This document shows, piece after piece, positions 51,475 to 60,741 of a DNA stretch of 64,000 nt. The stretch's first letter is position 1; each line of letters opens with the position of its first letter. The translations under genes and the position numbers were made by a program. Source of the DNA: Variovorax sp. CF079 (GTDB lineage: Bacteria; Pseudomonadota; Gammaproteobacteria; Burkholderiales; Burkholderiaceae_C). Under the pieces are notes generated by a model. It did not search any database, was not told the DNA's origin, and was given only the letters and a program-made list of their open reading frames with translations. Location of the stretch: the NCBI RefSeq assembly GCF_900101545.1, contig NZ_FMZU01000014.1:124001-188000 (forward strand). Direction: 5' to 3'.

Positions 51475-54400
51475 TCGAGGGTCACCAGTTCGCCCTGCCC
51501 GGTGAGGAAGGCCGCACGCACGGTCTCGCCGGGATAGGCGCCCTGCACCGCTTCGCGGTAGCGCTGCAGCTGCGCGATCAGTGCAGCGTCGCGCTCCGGG
51601 CGGGCAGCGGATTTGTAATCGAGCACCCACCAGGTGCCGCTTTCGCGATGCTGCACCAGGCGATCAATGCGCAGCGTTTCCCCGCCGTGGATCAGCGTGA
51701 TTTCGTTGCCATGCCAGTCGAGCGCCGCGGGGTCCCAGGCCCAGGCGCCCGCGCCCGAACGAATGCGTTGCGCCATCGTGGCCGCAGCACGCGCAGCGGC
51801 GGCGTCGAGTCCGAACTCGCGGCCCGCGGCGCGCACATGCGCCGACGGCAGCGGCGCGCCGGGCTGGGACCATTCGAGCAGGCGGTGCATGGCCTGGCCG
51901 AACGCCGAGGCGCGCGTGTCGGCGGCCGGCACCATGGGCTCGATGGATGGCGTGCGCTCGGCCATTGCAGTTAGCAGCGCAGGCAGCTTCAGCATGCCGA
52001 AAGTGGCGGGCGCGCGCGGAGCAGCGACGGGCACTGCGCCCGACACGTCGGCGATCGGCTCGCAACGTGACTCCAGGCGCGCCCACCAGCTCTGGGCATT
52101 CGGCCGCGCTGCGGTCACGGCCGACAGCGCGAGCTCGGTCCGCGCCCGCGTGGTCGCCACGTAGAGCGCGTTGATCTCCTCGCGGTGCCGGGCAGCCTGT
52201 TCTTCTGCAAGGTCGTCCACGGTGCATTCCGGCGGATTCTTTTCGCTTGCGACGAACACGAAGCGCTCGGGCGCCGCGGCATGGCCCGGCCATTTCACGA
52301 GCACGCCCATGGTCTGCGCGCGCTGGCTGGCCGCGTCGGTGTCGAGCAGCAGCACGAGCTCGGCTTCAAGCCCCTTGGCGCCATGGACCGTGAGAAGCTG
52401 CACCGCATCGGCCGCAGCGATCGACGGTGCACGCAAACCGCCGGCGCGCAGCGCGCGCACCAGCGCATAGGGCGTCGCGAAGCGCGCGCCGTCGAGTTCG
52501 AGCGATGCAGCCACCAGGCCGCGCAGATTGCTCAGCACCCCGGCGCGCAATGCGGCTGGTGCAGCAGCCGCGAACCTGGCCAGCACGTCGGCATCGTGGT
52601 AGATCGCGCTCAGCGCATCGTGCGGCGGCAATGCGGCCAGCCACTGCTGCCATTGCCGCAGGCGCGGACCGATGCCGGCCAGCGGCTCGGGCAGGTCGGG
52701 CGCCTGAAGCAGCTCGAACCAGCTCGCGGGCCGGGCGCGCTGGCGCAGCGCCAGCTGCACCAAGGCGTCGTCGTCGATGCTCCACAGCGGCGATTTCAGC
52801 GCGCGTGCGAGCGAGAGGTCGTGGTCCGGAGAGACCAGCGCATCGAGCAGCGCCACCATGTCCTGCACCTCGGGCGCGTCGTTGAGCTCGTTCTTCTCGG
52901 GCTGCTGCACCGCGATGTGCAGCTTGCGCAGTTCGTCCTGCAGCACGGCCAGCCGGCTGCGGCGGCGCGCCAGCACCATGATGCTGCTGGGTGCGAGCCC
53001 GCCCGCGATGCGCTCGGCGATCCAGCGGGCCGCCTGCTGGCATTCCTTCTGCAGCAGCCGCTCTTCCGGCAGCACGCGCGGGGTGTCGAGGCTATCGCGC
53101 CACTGCAGCGCGCCATCCTCGTCGAGGCCGTTGCCCTCATCGGCGGAAGCCACCGCGTCCCGCGCGATCGGCGGCAGCTTGCGCACCACGCCGGACACGC
53201 GCGATTCGGTCGTGTGGTCGCGGAAGCCGCCGAACTCGCCGGCCTGCTGCGCGTCCGTCATCACCGCGTTGACCAGGCCGACCACAGCCTGCGCATTGCG
53301 GTGCGTGTGGTCGCAGTTGAGCAGGTCGCCGCCGAGGCCCTGCTGGACGAACTGCTTGGCCGCGATGAACACCTGCGGCTCGGCGCGGCGAAAACGGTAG
53401 ATGCTCTGCTTCGGATCGCCGACGATGAACACGCCGGGACGCCGCCCGCCGGCCCCCGCATAGCTGCCGAGCCAGCCATGGAGCGCCTGCCACTGCAGCG
53501 GATTGGTGTCCTGGAATTCGTCGACGAGCAGATGACGCACGCGCGCATCGAGGCGCTCCTGCACCCAGCCCCAGAGTTCCGAGTTGCCGAGCAGCAGATG
53601 AGCGGCCTGCTCGACGTCGTTCATGTCGACCCAGCCGTGCGCGGCCTTGACCTCGGCAAAGCAGCGAATCAGAAGCCGCGTCAGCCGTGCCATGCGCTGC
53701 TGGTACAGCCAGGCGGCGTGCTGGGCCCGTGCGGCGCAGTACTGCAGCGCGCGCTCCTGCGCCGCACGCACCTCCGCCAGGCCCGCGAGCTTCTCGCTGA
53801 ACTTGCGCGGTTCGCCCTTGTGGGTGAGCAGCGCGTCGAGCACGCCTGCGGCGCGGCCCTCGGTCAGCGCCTGTTCGAGCTCGACGCCCTTCTGCGAAAA
53901 GGTCGGCGCGCTCGCGCGGCCCAGCGCGCGGGCAGCCGCCATCAGTGTGCTGCGAGAGGCCGGGTCGTGAAGCAGAACCTCGTCGGGCGAATCGGTGCTC
54001 TCGAACGCCGGATACATCACGCCCATCGGCACCACGGCCTCGTCGACCGCGTGATGCGCGTCAGCCAATGCGAATTCGACGCGCCGCGTGAGCGCATCGT
54101 CGAGCGCCTTGGCGGTCTGCGAACGGCCGTGCGTCGCAACCAGCGCGCGGTAGTCGGCGGAGGCCTCGGCGTTCGCCGCCACGGCCGAGAAGAAGGGGCG
54201 CCAAACGCGCGCGCGCGCCTCGGCATCGTCTTCGAGCAGCTGGTAGTTGGCCGGCAGCCGGAGTCGTTCGAGCACCGCCACCGGAGCGCTGCGCAACAGG
54301 CCGGCGAACCAGGCATGGAAGGTGCGGAACTGCACCGGCCGGCCGCTCGACAGCAGCTCGCGGTAGAGCCCCTGGAGCCGCGGTGCGCCGGCTTCGGCAG

Positions 54401-54725
54401 CCGCGCGGTCCATGCCGCGCATCACGAGCTCGGGCACGAGTTGTTCCAGCGGACGTTCGGCAAAGGCCTCCAACCATTGGTCCAGCCGCTCGCGCATCTC
54501 GCCGGCCGCCTTCTTCGTGAAGGTGATCGCGAGGATCTCGTGCGGCGCGCAGGCGCCCTCTCCTTCCTCTAGCAGGGCGCGCAGGATGCGCGATACCAGC
54601 ATCCAGGTCTTGCCGGCGCCGGCGCACGCCTCTACCGCAACCGAGCGGCGCGGGTCGCAGGCGATCGCGTAGAAACGTTCGCGCGCAACGGGGGCGCCGT
54701 TGTGTTCGTAGGCGGCAATGCTCAT
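51471..54725 (-). CDS. addA: UvrD-family helicase-nuclease, AddA-like
   Basis: Helicase-nuclease subunit for processing double-strand DNA ends before recombination. The 1084-residue protein has Walker A in ACAGAGKTWML, motif Ia (LAITFTKKAAGEMRERL), Walker B/motif II in LLVDEFQDTNPLQW, motif III (VGDPKQSIYRFRRAEP), motif V/VI near LTVHGAKGLEAELVLL and NALYVATTRARTEL, and a C-terminal PD-(D/E)xK nuclease domain (WWVLDYKSAARPERD). These are the features of AddA. It is coupled to the AddB-like gene upstream (ATGA). Confidence 0.9.
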   Translation of the reverse strand: MSIAAYEHNGAPVARERFYAIACDPRRSVAVEACAGAGKTWMLVSRILRALLEEGEGACAPHEILAITFTKKAAGEMRERLDQWLEAFAERPLEQLVPELVMRGMDRAAAEAGAPRLQGLYRELLSSGRPVQFRTFHAWFAGLLRSAPVAVLERLRLPANYQLLEDDAEARARVWRPFFSAVAANAEASADYRALVATHGRSQTAKALDDALTRRVEFALADAHHAVDEAVVPMGVMYPAFESTDSPDEVLLHDPASRSTLMAAARALGRASAPTFSQKGVELEQALTEGRAAGVLDALLTHKGEPRKFSEKLAGLAEVRAAQERALQYCAARAQHAAWLYQQRMARLTRLLIRCFAEVKAAHGWVDMNDVEQAAHLLLGNSELWGWVQERLDARVRHLLVDEFQDTNPLQWQALHGWLGSYAGAGGRRPGVFIVGDPKQSIYRFRRAEPQVFIAAKQFVQQGLGGDLLNCDHTHRNAQAVVGLVNAVMTDAQQAGEFGGFRDHTTESRVSGVVRKLPPIARDAVASADEGNGLDEDGALQWRDSLDTPRVLPEERLLQKECQQAARWIAERIAGGLAPSSIMVLARRRSRLAVLQDELRKLHIAVQQPEKNELNDAPEVQDMVALLDALVSPDHDLSLARALKSPLWSIDDDALVQLALRQRARPASWFELLQAPDLPEPLAGIGPRLRQWQQWLAALPPHDALSAIYHDADVLARFAAAAPAALRAGVLSNLRGLVAASLELDGARFATPYALVRALRAGGLRAPSIAAADAVQLLTVHGAKGLEAELVLLLDTDAASQRAQTMGVLVKWPGHAAAPERFVFVASEKNPPECTVDDLAEEQAARHREEINALYVATTRARTELALSAVTAARPNAQSWWARLESRCEPIADVSGAVPVAAPRAPATFGMLKLPALLTAMAERTPSIEPMVPAADTRASAFGQAMHRLLEWSQPGAPLPSAHVRAAGREFGLDAAAARAAATMAQRIRSGAGAWAWDPAALDWHGNEITLIHGGETLRIDRLVQHRESGTWWVLDYKSAARPERDAALIAQLQRYREAVQGAYPGETVRAAFLTGQGELVTLE

Positions 54726-57271
54726 CCCGCCAGCTCCCAGAAATCCTTGCGGCACAGGCCGCGCGCCGCGCAGTGTTCGCAGACCGTGCCTTCGCCGAGC
54801 GCGGGCAATGCGGCGCCGCGGCCGATGCGTGCGAGGTCGTCCATCACGCCGGTCACCAGCGCGTCGCGCGCGGCGATCACGTCGGTCTGCTCGACGGTGC
54901 GCGTGCCGGAGGCTTTCTCGCCGACGTTGACGTAGGCGGCACGCAGGCTGTCGTCGGGGAAGAGCGCGGCGTAGAAGGCGAGCTGGGTGTCTTCGATCGG
55001 GTCCTTGACGCGATCCCTTGTCTTGTCGACGGACTCGGTCTTGTAGTCGATCACGAAGGCCCGTCCATCGGGCGTGGCATCGACGCGGTCGAGGCGCCCG
55101 ACCAGCTTCACGCTGCCCAGCGCAACCTCCTTCCACGGCTCGGCCTCGACGAACACGGCGCCTTCGCCGGCCTCGTGCCCGGCCAGCCAGGCCAGGTAGC
55201 CGTCTCGCACCGCAGGCCAGGCCGCGGCGAAAGGAAGGAACTCGGCCTCCGAGAGGCCGAATTCGCGCGTCGCCTCCTGCTCCGCGAGGGCCATCAGCGC
55301 GAGCCTGGCGGGCAGCTCGGCGGTCGGCGCTTCTTTCAAGGCCTCATGGAAATGGCCCAGCACTGCGTGCAACCAGTTGCCGAAATCGCGCTTGTCGACT
55401 TCCGCATCGAGCTCGTCGCTGCTGCGCAAGCCGAGCTGGCGCAGCGCAAAGAAACGGTAGGGGCAGCGGCGCAGATCCTCGTAAGCCGTCGACGACAGCG
55501 TGGCGGGCACGAGCGCATCGCCGTGCGGCTGCGGCCGCGGTGTCGGTCGCGCGGCCACTTGCACCGGCGTGCGCGGGTCATCGGCGTCGGCCGCCGACTG
55601 GTCGAGATGCAGCATCTGCACGAGCGCGCTGGGGCGCACGGGTTCGCCGCTGGCATCGAACTGCCGCCACAGCAGATCGCAGTACGGCGCACGCAATGCA
55701 ATGGCCCACGCGGCGCGCTGGGCGGCCTCCAGCGCTTCGCGCGACGACAGCGCGAGCGCGAGGCGCTGCGCCGGATTCCAGTCGCCGGGCGGCTCGGGCG
55801 ACGCGGGCAGGCGCTGGTCGTCGCAACCCGGCACCACGACGGCACCGAAGGTGCGGCCCAGCAACTGGTGCAACGGCAGGACCACAACCTGCGGCGAATC
55901 CGCGTCGGACGGCAGGCGCACGCTGGCGGCTTCGAGCACGTCGCGCACCCAGGCGGTGAACTCTGCCAGGGTGCAGCGCGCACCGCGAATCTCCCCTTCG
56001 TCGGCATCCAGATAGAGCGCCGCGATGACTTCAATGCCGACCACGTCGCCATGCAGCGCGGCCCACTGGCCGCCGGCTTCGAGCAGCGCGCGCGTGGAGG
56101 CGAGCCATTCGGCAAGCGGTCGGGTGCGGGCCAGCGCCGAGCGTTGGGCTTCGACGTCGTTGGTGAAAGGCAGCAGGCCCAGGTCCTGCGGCTTCTCGCT
56201 CGCCGCAACGAAGGCGCACCAGCTGTGCCAGTCGCGCATGCCGCGATCGCGCAGACGTGCCTCCAGCGCCCGGACCGAACGGCCGTCGAGGACGCTGGCG
56301 CTCTTGAGCCAATCGAGCACCTGGTCGCTGGAGGCATCGTGGGCGCAGGCGCGCAGAGCACTCATCAGGGTGGCAGCCGCGCGCGTGGTCGAGAGCTTCC
56401 AGCCGGTTTCATCGCGCGGCGCTACCCCCTGCGCGGCCAGCTGGGCGCTGATGCGGCGCGTGAGCGCACGGTCGGTGGCTACCAGCGCCACGGGCGCACG
56501 CCCCTCGGCCAGGTGGCGCAGCACGCAGGCCGCGGCACGCTGGGCCTCGTCTTCGGGGTCGGCCGCGCGATGGAGAGCCGCAGTGCACGCGGGCGCGTCC
56601 AGCGTCGCCAGCGGAAAGTGCAGTACGCGCTCGCCGAACAGCGCCGCGAGCTTGTTCGTGAGCGGATCGCTTTGCAGGCCGTCGAGCACGATCAACTGGT
56701 CGACCTGGGCCAGCGCGCCGCCGCCCAGCAGCACGTCGGTCGCATAACCGGAGCTGGCAGCCCAGGCGAGCGCGATGCCGTTCAACGCGCTCTCGATGTC
56801 GAACCACTCCGAGCCCCTGCCGGCATCGATGGCGCCTCGCACGCGCTGGGCCCAGGCCGCGCGTTCGTCCGGATGTTCGGCCGCGGCCAGCGGCGCGAGC
56901 TGCAGCGCGATCTCGACCAGCCGGCCCGCCAGCGCGATGCGCGATGCCGCAAAGCCCGTGCGGGACAGCAGCGACTGCGCCGTGAGCAGGTCGCGCGCCA
57001 TGTCGAAGGCGATGTCGTCCACGGCGGGCACGAAGCCGCCGGCGCTGCGCGCCCAGTTGCGCGTGGTCTCGAAGCGCGGTGCGAAGCCCGGCGTGCCGCA
57101 CGCGGCCCACATGGCGCGCGCCACCTGCATCAATTGCGCGTAGGGCACCAGCACCACGGTGCGCGCGGCATGCAATCCGCGCTCGGCCAGCATGCGCGCG
57201 ATCCGGCCGACGAGGCCATAGGCCGGGTCGCACCAAAGCGCGTGCGCGGGATGGCGCTCAGAGGACTGCAT
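54722..57271 (-). CDS. addB: PD-(D/E)xK nuclease, AddB-like
   Basis: Partner subunit of the AddA-like helicase. The 849-residue protein has a UvrD-like N-terminal part with no clear Walker A, and a C-terminal nuclease domain (about 600-849) with AFVIDYKTESVDK. The four cysteines expected for the AddB iron-sulfur staple are present: one in RRCPYRFFALRQLGL and three in CEHCAARGLCRKDF (CxxCx5C) at the C-terminus. The start at 57271 (MQSSERHPAH) is the best family-like ATG; ATG 57325 would add 18 residues. It is divergent from trxA. Confidence 0.88.
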   Translation of the reverse strand: MQSSERHPAHALWCDPAYGLVGRIARMLAERGLHAARTVVLVPYAQLMQVARAMWAACGTPGFAPRFETTRNWARSAGGFVPAVDDIAFDMARDLLTAQSLLSRTGFAASRIALAGRLVEIALQLAPLAAAEHPDERAAWAQRVRGAIDAGRGSEWFDIESALNGIALAWAASSGYATDVLLGGGALAQVDQLIVLDGLQSDPLTNKLAALFGERVLHFPLATLDAPACTAALHRAADPEDEAQRAAACVLRHLAEGRAPVALVATDRALTRRISAQLAAQGVAPRDETGWKLSTTRAAATLMSALRACAHDASSDQVLDWLKSASVLDGRSVRALEARLRDRGMRDWHSWCAFVAASEKPQDLGLLPFTNDVEAQRSALARTRPLAEWLASTRALLEAGGQWAALHGDVVGIEVIAALYLDADEGEIRGARCTLAEFTAWVRDVLEAASVRLPSDADSPQVVVLPLHQLLGRTFGAVVVPGCDDQRLPASPEPPGDWNPAQRLALALSSREALEAAQRAAWAIALRAPYCDLLWRQFDASGEPVRPSALVQMLHLDQSAADADDPRTPVQVAARPTPRPQPHGDALVPATLSSTAYEDLRRCPYRFFALRQLGLRSSDELDAEVDKRDFGNWLHAVLGHFHEALKEAPTAELPARLALMALAEQEATREFGLSEAEFLPFAAAWPAVRDGYLAWLAGHEAGEGAVFVEAEPWKEVALGSVKLVGRLDRVDATPDGRAFVIDYKTESVDKTRDRVKDPIEDTQLAFYAALFPDDSLRAAYVNVGEKASGTRTVEQTDVIAARDALVTGVMDDLARIGRGAALPALGEGTVCEHCAARGLCRKDFWELAG

Positions 57272-57399
57272 CGGATGTTGGTGTAGGGCTTTGGCTATCG
57301 AGGCCATAGCGTCCGCGCCGACCACGCCGGCACTTGGTTTCTGTCACAATGACCCGCACTTTAGCTGCACCGAAACTTTCAGCGCAGAAGGACACACCC

Positions 57400-57732
57400 A
57401 TGGCCAGCGAACTCATCAAACACATCTCAGACTCTTCTTTCGAAGCCGACGTGCTCAAGTCCGGCAAGCCCGTGCTGGTGGACTACTGGGCCGAATGGTG
57501 CGGCCCCTGCAAGATGATCGCGCCCATCCTCGACGAGGTCTCCAACACCTACGAAGGCAAGCTGCAGATCGCCAAGATGAACGTGGACGAGAACCGCGAC
57601 ATCCCCGCCAAGTTCGGCATCCGCGGCATCCCCACGCTGATGCTGTTCAAGGACGGCCAGCTGGCCGCGACCAAGGTCGGCGCGATGAGCAAGGCTCAGC
57701 TCACCGCCTTCATCGACCAGCAGCTCGCCTGA
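57400..57732 (+). CDS. trxA: Thioredoxin 1
   Basis: Cytosolic disulfide reductant. The 110-residue protein has the active site AEWCGPCKMIAP near residue 33, the buried aspartate in VLVDYWAEW, and the cis-proline in RGIPTLMLF near 76. Length fits E. coli TrxA (109). The ATG at 57400 gives MASELIKHIS and follows AGAAGGA. It is followed by a terminator and then rho, as in many proteobacteria. Confidence 0.97.
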   Translation: MASELIKHISDSSFEADVLKSGKPVLVDYWAEWCGPCKMIAPILDEVSNTYEGKLQIAKMNVDENRDIPAKFGIRGIPTLMLFKDGQLAATKVGAMSKAQLTAFIDQQLA

Positions 57733-57744
57733 GCGTTGATTCCC

Positions 57745-57783
57745 GGCTGCCTGCGCGCAATGCGCCGGCAGCCTCGTTTTTCC
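57745..57783 (+). terminator. Terminator after trxA
   Basis: A stem GGCTGCC (57745-57751) with GGCAGCC (57767-57773), extended inward by a GCGC/GCGC pairing with one mismatch, is followed by TCGTTTTTCC. It separates trxA from rho. A CATAAT -10-like box for rho lies immediately after it at 57786-57791. Confidence 0.82.
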
Positions 57784-57918
57784 TGTCATAATCCTCGCAG
57801 ATCACCGGCCCTTCCAGGCACCCGGTTCGAGTTCCCCGGTTTGTGAGGCATCTCTCGCCTCTCCTCAAACCTCCCCCCTGGTTCTTTCCGACAAGATTTC
57901 CCCGCACGGGGTCATTCC

Positions 57919-59184
57919 ATGCACTTAAACGAACTCAAGGCACTCCACGTGTCCGAAGTCCTCAAGCAGGCCGAAGCGCTTGAGATCGAAAACGTCGGCC
58001 GCATGCGCAAGCAGGAGCTGATGTTCGCGATCATCAAGAAGCGCGCGAAGGCCGGCGAACAGGTTTTCGCCGACGGCGTGCTCGAGATCCTGCCCGACGG
58101 CTTCGGCTTTCTGCGCAGCCCCGACACCAGCTTCACCGCCAGCACCGACGACATCTACATCTCGCCGAGCCAGGTGCGCCGCTTCAACCTGCACACCGGC
58201 GACATGATCGAAGGCGAGGTGCGCACGCCCAAGGACGGCGAACGCTACTTCGCGCTGACCAAGCTCGACAAGGTCAACGACGGCCTGCCCGAGCAGAACA
58301 AGCACAAGGTGATGTTCGAGAACCTCACGCCGCTGTTCCCCAAGGAACTGATGCGGCTCGAGCGCGACGGCTTCAAGGGCGAAGAGAACATCACCGGCCG
58401 CATCATCGACATCATTGCGCCGATCGGCAAAGGCCAGCGCGCGCTGCTGGTGGCGCCGCCCAAGAGCGGCAAGACGGTCATGATGCAGCACATCGCGCAT
58501 GCGATCAGCGCCAACTATCCCGAGGTCCACATGATGGTGCTGCTCGTCGACGAGCGGCCCGAGGAAGTGACCGAGATGCAGCGCACCGTGAAGGGCGAGG
58601 TCATCGCCTCGACCTTCGACGAGCCCGCTGCGCGCCACGTGCACGTGGCCGAGATGGTGATCGAGCGCGCCAAGCGCCTGGTCGAACTCAAGAAGGACGT
58701 GGTGATCCTGCTCGACTCGATCACCCGCCTCGCCCGCGCCTACAACAACGTCGTGCCCTCGTCGGGCAAGGTGCTGACCGGCGGCGTGGACTCCAACGCG
58801 CTGCAGCGTCCCAAGCGTTTCCTCGGCGCCGCGCGCAACGTGGAGGAAGGCGGCTCGCTCACCATCATCGGCACCGCCCTGATCGATACCGGCAGCCGCA
58901 TGGACGAAGTGATCTTCGAAGAGTTCAAGGGCACCGGCAACTCCGAAATCCACCTGGACCGCCGCCTCTACGAGAAGCGCGTGTTTCCCTCGATCCAGCT
59001 CAACCGCAGCGGCACCCGCCGCGAAGAACTGCTGCTGCCGCCCGAAATACTGCAGAAGACCCGCATCCTGCGCCAGCTCATGTACAACATGGACGAAATC
59101 GAGGCGATGGAGCTCATGCTGAAGAACATGAAGGCGACGAAAACGAATGTCGAGTTCTTCGACATGATGCGTCGCGGCGGCTGA
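57919..59184 (+). CDS. rho: Transcription termination factor Rho
   Basis: Hexameric RNA helicase that ends factor-dependent transcription. The 421-residue protein has the N-terminal helical domain (MHLNELKALHVSEVLKQAEA), the cold-shock-like RNA-binding domain (DGFGFLRSPDTSFTASTDDIYIS), Walker A (APPKSGKTVMM), Walker B (VVILLDSITRLARAYN), the Q-loop and R-loop regions, and the arginine finger near MRRGG. Length matches E. coli (419). The 135-nt leader between terminator and ATG shows no obvious leader ORF. Confidence 0.98.
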   Translation: MHLNELKALHVSEVLKQAEALEIENVGRMRKQELMFAIIKKRAKAGEQVFADGVLEILPDGFGFLRSPDTSFTASTDDIYISPSQVRRFNLHTGDMIEGEVRTPKDGERYFALTKLDKVNDGLPEQNKHKVMFENLTPLFPKELMRLERDGFKGEENITGRIIDIIAPIGKGQRALLVAPPKSGKTVMMQHIAHAISANYPEVHMMVLLVDERPEEVTEMQRTVKGEVIASTFDEPAARHVHVAEMVIERAKRLVELKKDVVILLDSITRLARAYNNVVPSSGKVLTGGVDSNALQRPKRFLGAARNVEEGGSLTIIGTALIDTGSRMDEVIFEEFKGTGNSEIHLDRRLYEKRVFPSIQLNRSGTRREELLLPPEILQKTRILRQLMYNMDEIEAMELMLKNMKATKTNVEFFDMMRRGG

Positions 59185-59190
59185 TCCCCT

Positions 59191-60252
59191 TCAGCCCACC
59201 GCCAGGGCCCGTCCTTCGGCGGCGCTCTGGCGGCCCAGGTCGAGCAGTTCCATGAGCTCGACCGCCTGCTCGGGCGGCACCGGGTTCGGACCCTGACCCA
59301 GAATCGCGTCGCGCACCGCGGCGTAGTAGGCGACATAGTTTCCAGGCAGCGCCGGTACCTTGCGCGTCATGGCATGGCCGTCATCGGCCGGCAGGGTGAG
59401 CTCGCCGACGAGCGCATCTGCGCCCCACCCTTCGCCGCCCGGACGTCCGCCGATTCGCAATGCATCCTCCTGCGGATCTACCCCCCGTTTGACATAGCTG
59501 GCGCGCGTACCGTGCACGATGTAGCGCGGCGCCGCATGGGCCGCCAGCGTGGTCGCGTGCAGCACGACGCGCAAGGGCGCGGGCGCGCCGCTCTCGTAGC
59601 GCAGCACGGCATGGAAATAGTCCTCGACCAGCGCCCCGTCGCGCAGCGCCGCGGTGTCGAGTTGCAGCGTGTCGGGCCGGCCGAAGAGCCGAACCGCCTG
59701 ATCGACCAGGTGAGAACCGAGATCCACCCACAGGCCCGCCCCCGGCACCGGCTGTTCGCGCCAGCGCTCGCGCACCTGAGGCCGGAAACGGTCGAAGTGC
59801 GACTCGAAGTAGACCGGCCGGCCCAGCTCGCCGCTCGCAAGCAGCCCCTGCAGCGTCAGGAAGTCCGAATCGAAGCGGCGGTTCTGGTAGACGGACAGCA
59901 AGCGGCCCTTGCGCTGCGCCAGTTCTGCCAGCTCGCGGGCCTGGGCCGCATCGAGCGTGAAGGGCTTGTCGACCACCACATGCTTGCCCGCGGCAAGCGC
60001 CGCCCTGGCCAGCGGGTGGTGCTGCGCATTGGGCGCGGCGATCACCACCAGGTCGATGTCGGCGCGGCCCAGCAAGGCCGCCACGTCGGGCACCACGTCG
60101 ACGCCGGGCCAGTCGGCATGGACCTTGTGCGGCTGGGAACTGGCCACCGCGCCCAGCTGGAGACCCGGAACGGCCGACAGAACCGGTGCATGAAAGGTCT
60201 GGCCGGCGAAGCCAAAGCCGACGAGGCCGGCGCGCAAGGGGCGGGAATTCAT
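59191..60252 (-). CDS. Gfo/Idh/MocA family oxidoreductase
   Basis: The 353-residue NAD(P)-dependent dehydrogenase has the Rossmann motif VGFGFAGQTFHAPVL at residues 11-25, IAAPNAQHHPLARAALAAGKH near 72 and the VVVDKPFTLDAAQ catalytic lysine segment near 95. The C-terminal alpha/beta domain spans about 130-340. The closest characterised type is YdgJ/YhhX-like; the sugar or cyclitol substrate is unknown. It is convergent with rho and divergent from rpmE2. Confidence 0.9.
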   Translation of the reverse strand: MNSRPLRAGLVGFGFAGQTFHAPVLSAVPGLQLGAVASSQPHKVHADWPGVDVVPDVAALLGRADIDLVVIAAPNAQHHPLARAALAAGKHVVVDKPFTLDAAQARELAELAQRKGRLLSVYQNRRFDSDFLTLQGLLASGELGRPVYFESHFDRFRPQVRERWREQPVPGAGLWVDLGSHLVDQAVRLFGRPDTLQLDTAALRDGALVEDYFHAVLRYESGAPAPLRVVLHATTLAAHAAPRYIVHGTRASYVKRGVDPQEDALRIGGRPGGEGWGADALVGELTLPADDGHAMTRKVPALPGNYVAYYAAVRDAILGQGPNPVPPEQAVELMELLDLGRQSAAEGRALAVG

Positions 60253-60396
60253 GGGGAAAAGAGGTCTGGCACTATGGACGCCCAGTATGCGATAATTATG
60301 GGCTTAGCGAAAAGTGCAGCCCGGCGCCGTGCCGGGGGAGTTTCCGAACTCTTAACGGAACTTCACGTGGCTCTCGCATCGACCAAAGGAAAGATC

Positions 60397-60663
60397 ATGA
60401 AAGAAGGCATTCACCCGAACTACCGCGAAGTTCTGTTCGTCGACCTGTCGAACGGCTTCGAGTTCGTGACCCGTTCGTGCGCGAACACCAAGGAAATGGG
60501 CAAGACCAAGGACGGTCGCGAATTGCCTCTCTTCAAGCTCGACACCTCGAGCGAATCGCACCCCTTCTACACCGGCACGCAGAAGTCGGTAGACAACATG
60601 GGCGGCCGCGTCGAGAAGTTCCGCAACCGCTTCGGCAAGACCACCGGCGCCGCCTCCAAGTAA
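60397..60663 (+). CDS. rpmE2: 50S ribosomal protein L31 type B
   Basis: The 88-residue protein begins MKEGIHPNYREVLFVDLSNGFEF and has the family TGTQKSVDNMGGRVEKFRNRF ending in two parts. The CxxC zinc ribbon of type A L31 is missing (only one cysteine, RSCANTK), which defines type B. It may be the only L31 of the organism or a zinc-starvation version; no Zur box is visible upstream. AAAGGA precedes the ATG. The 144-nt leader contains a CCCGGC/GCCGGG hairpin (60320-60336), a possible site of autoregulation. Confidence 0.95.
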   Translation: MKEGIHPNYREVLFVDLSNGFEFVTRSCANTKEMGKTKDGRELPLFKLDTSSESHPFYTGTQKSVDNMGGRVEKFRNRFGKTTGAASK

Positions 60664-60683
60664 GGCAGGCACTTCCAGGTCGA

Positions 60684-60715
60684 GGGCAGCCCGGTTTACC
60701 GCGCTGCCCTTTTTC
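60684..60715 (+). terminator. Terminator after rpmE2
   Basis: GGGCAGC (60684-60690) pairs with GCTGCCC (60703-60709), with an inner CGGT/ACCG pairing in the loop, followed by TTTTTCTTTCC. A clear intrinsic terminator. Confidence 0.85.
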
Positions 60716-60741
60716 TTTCCTTCCAACCACTTCACCCTCCG

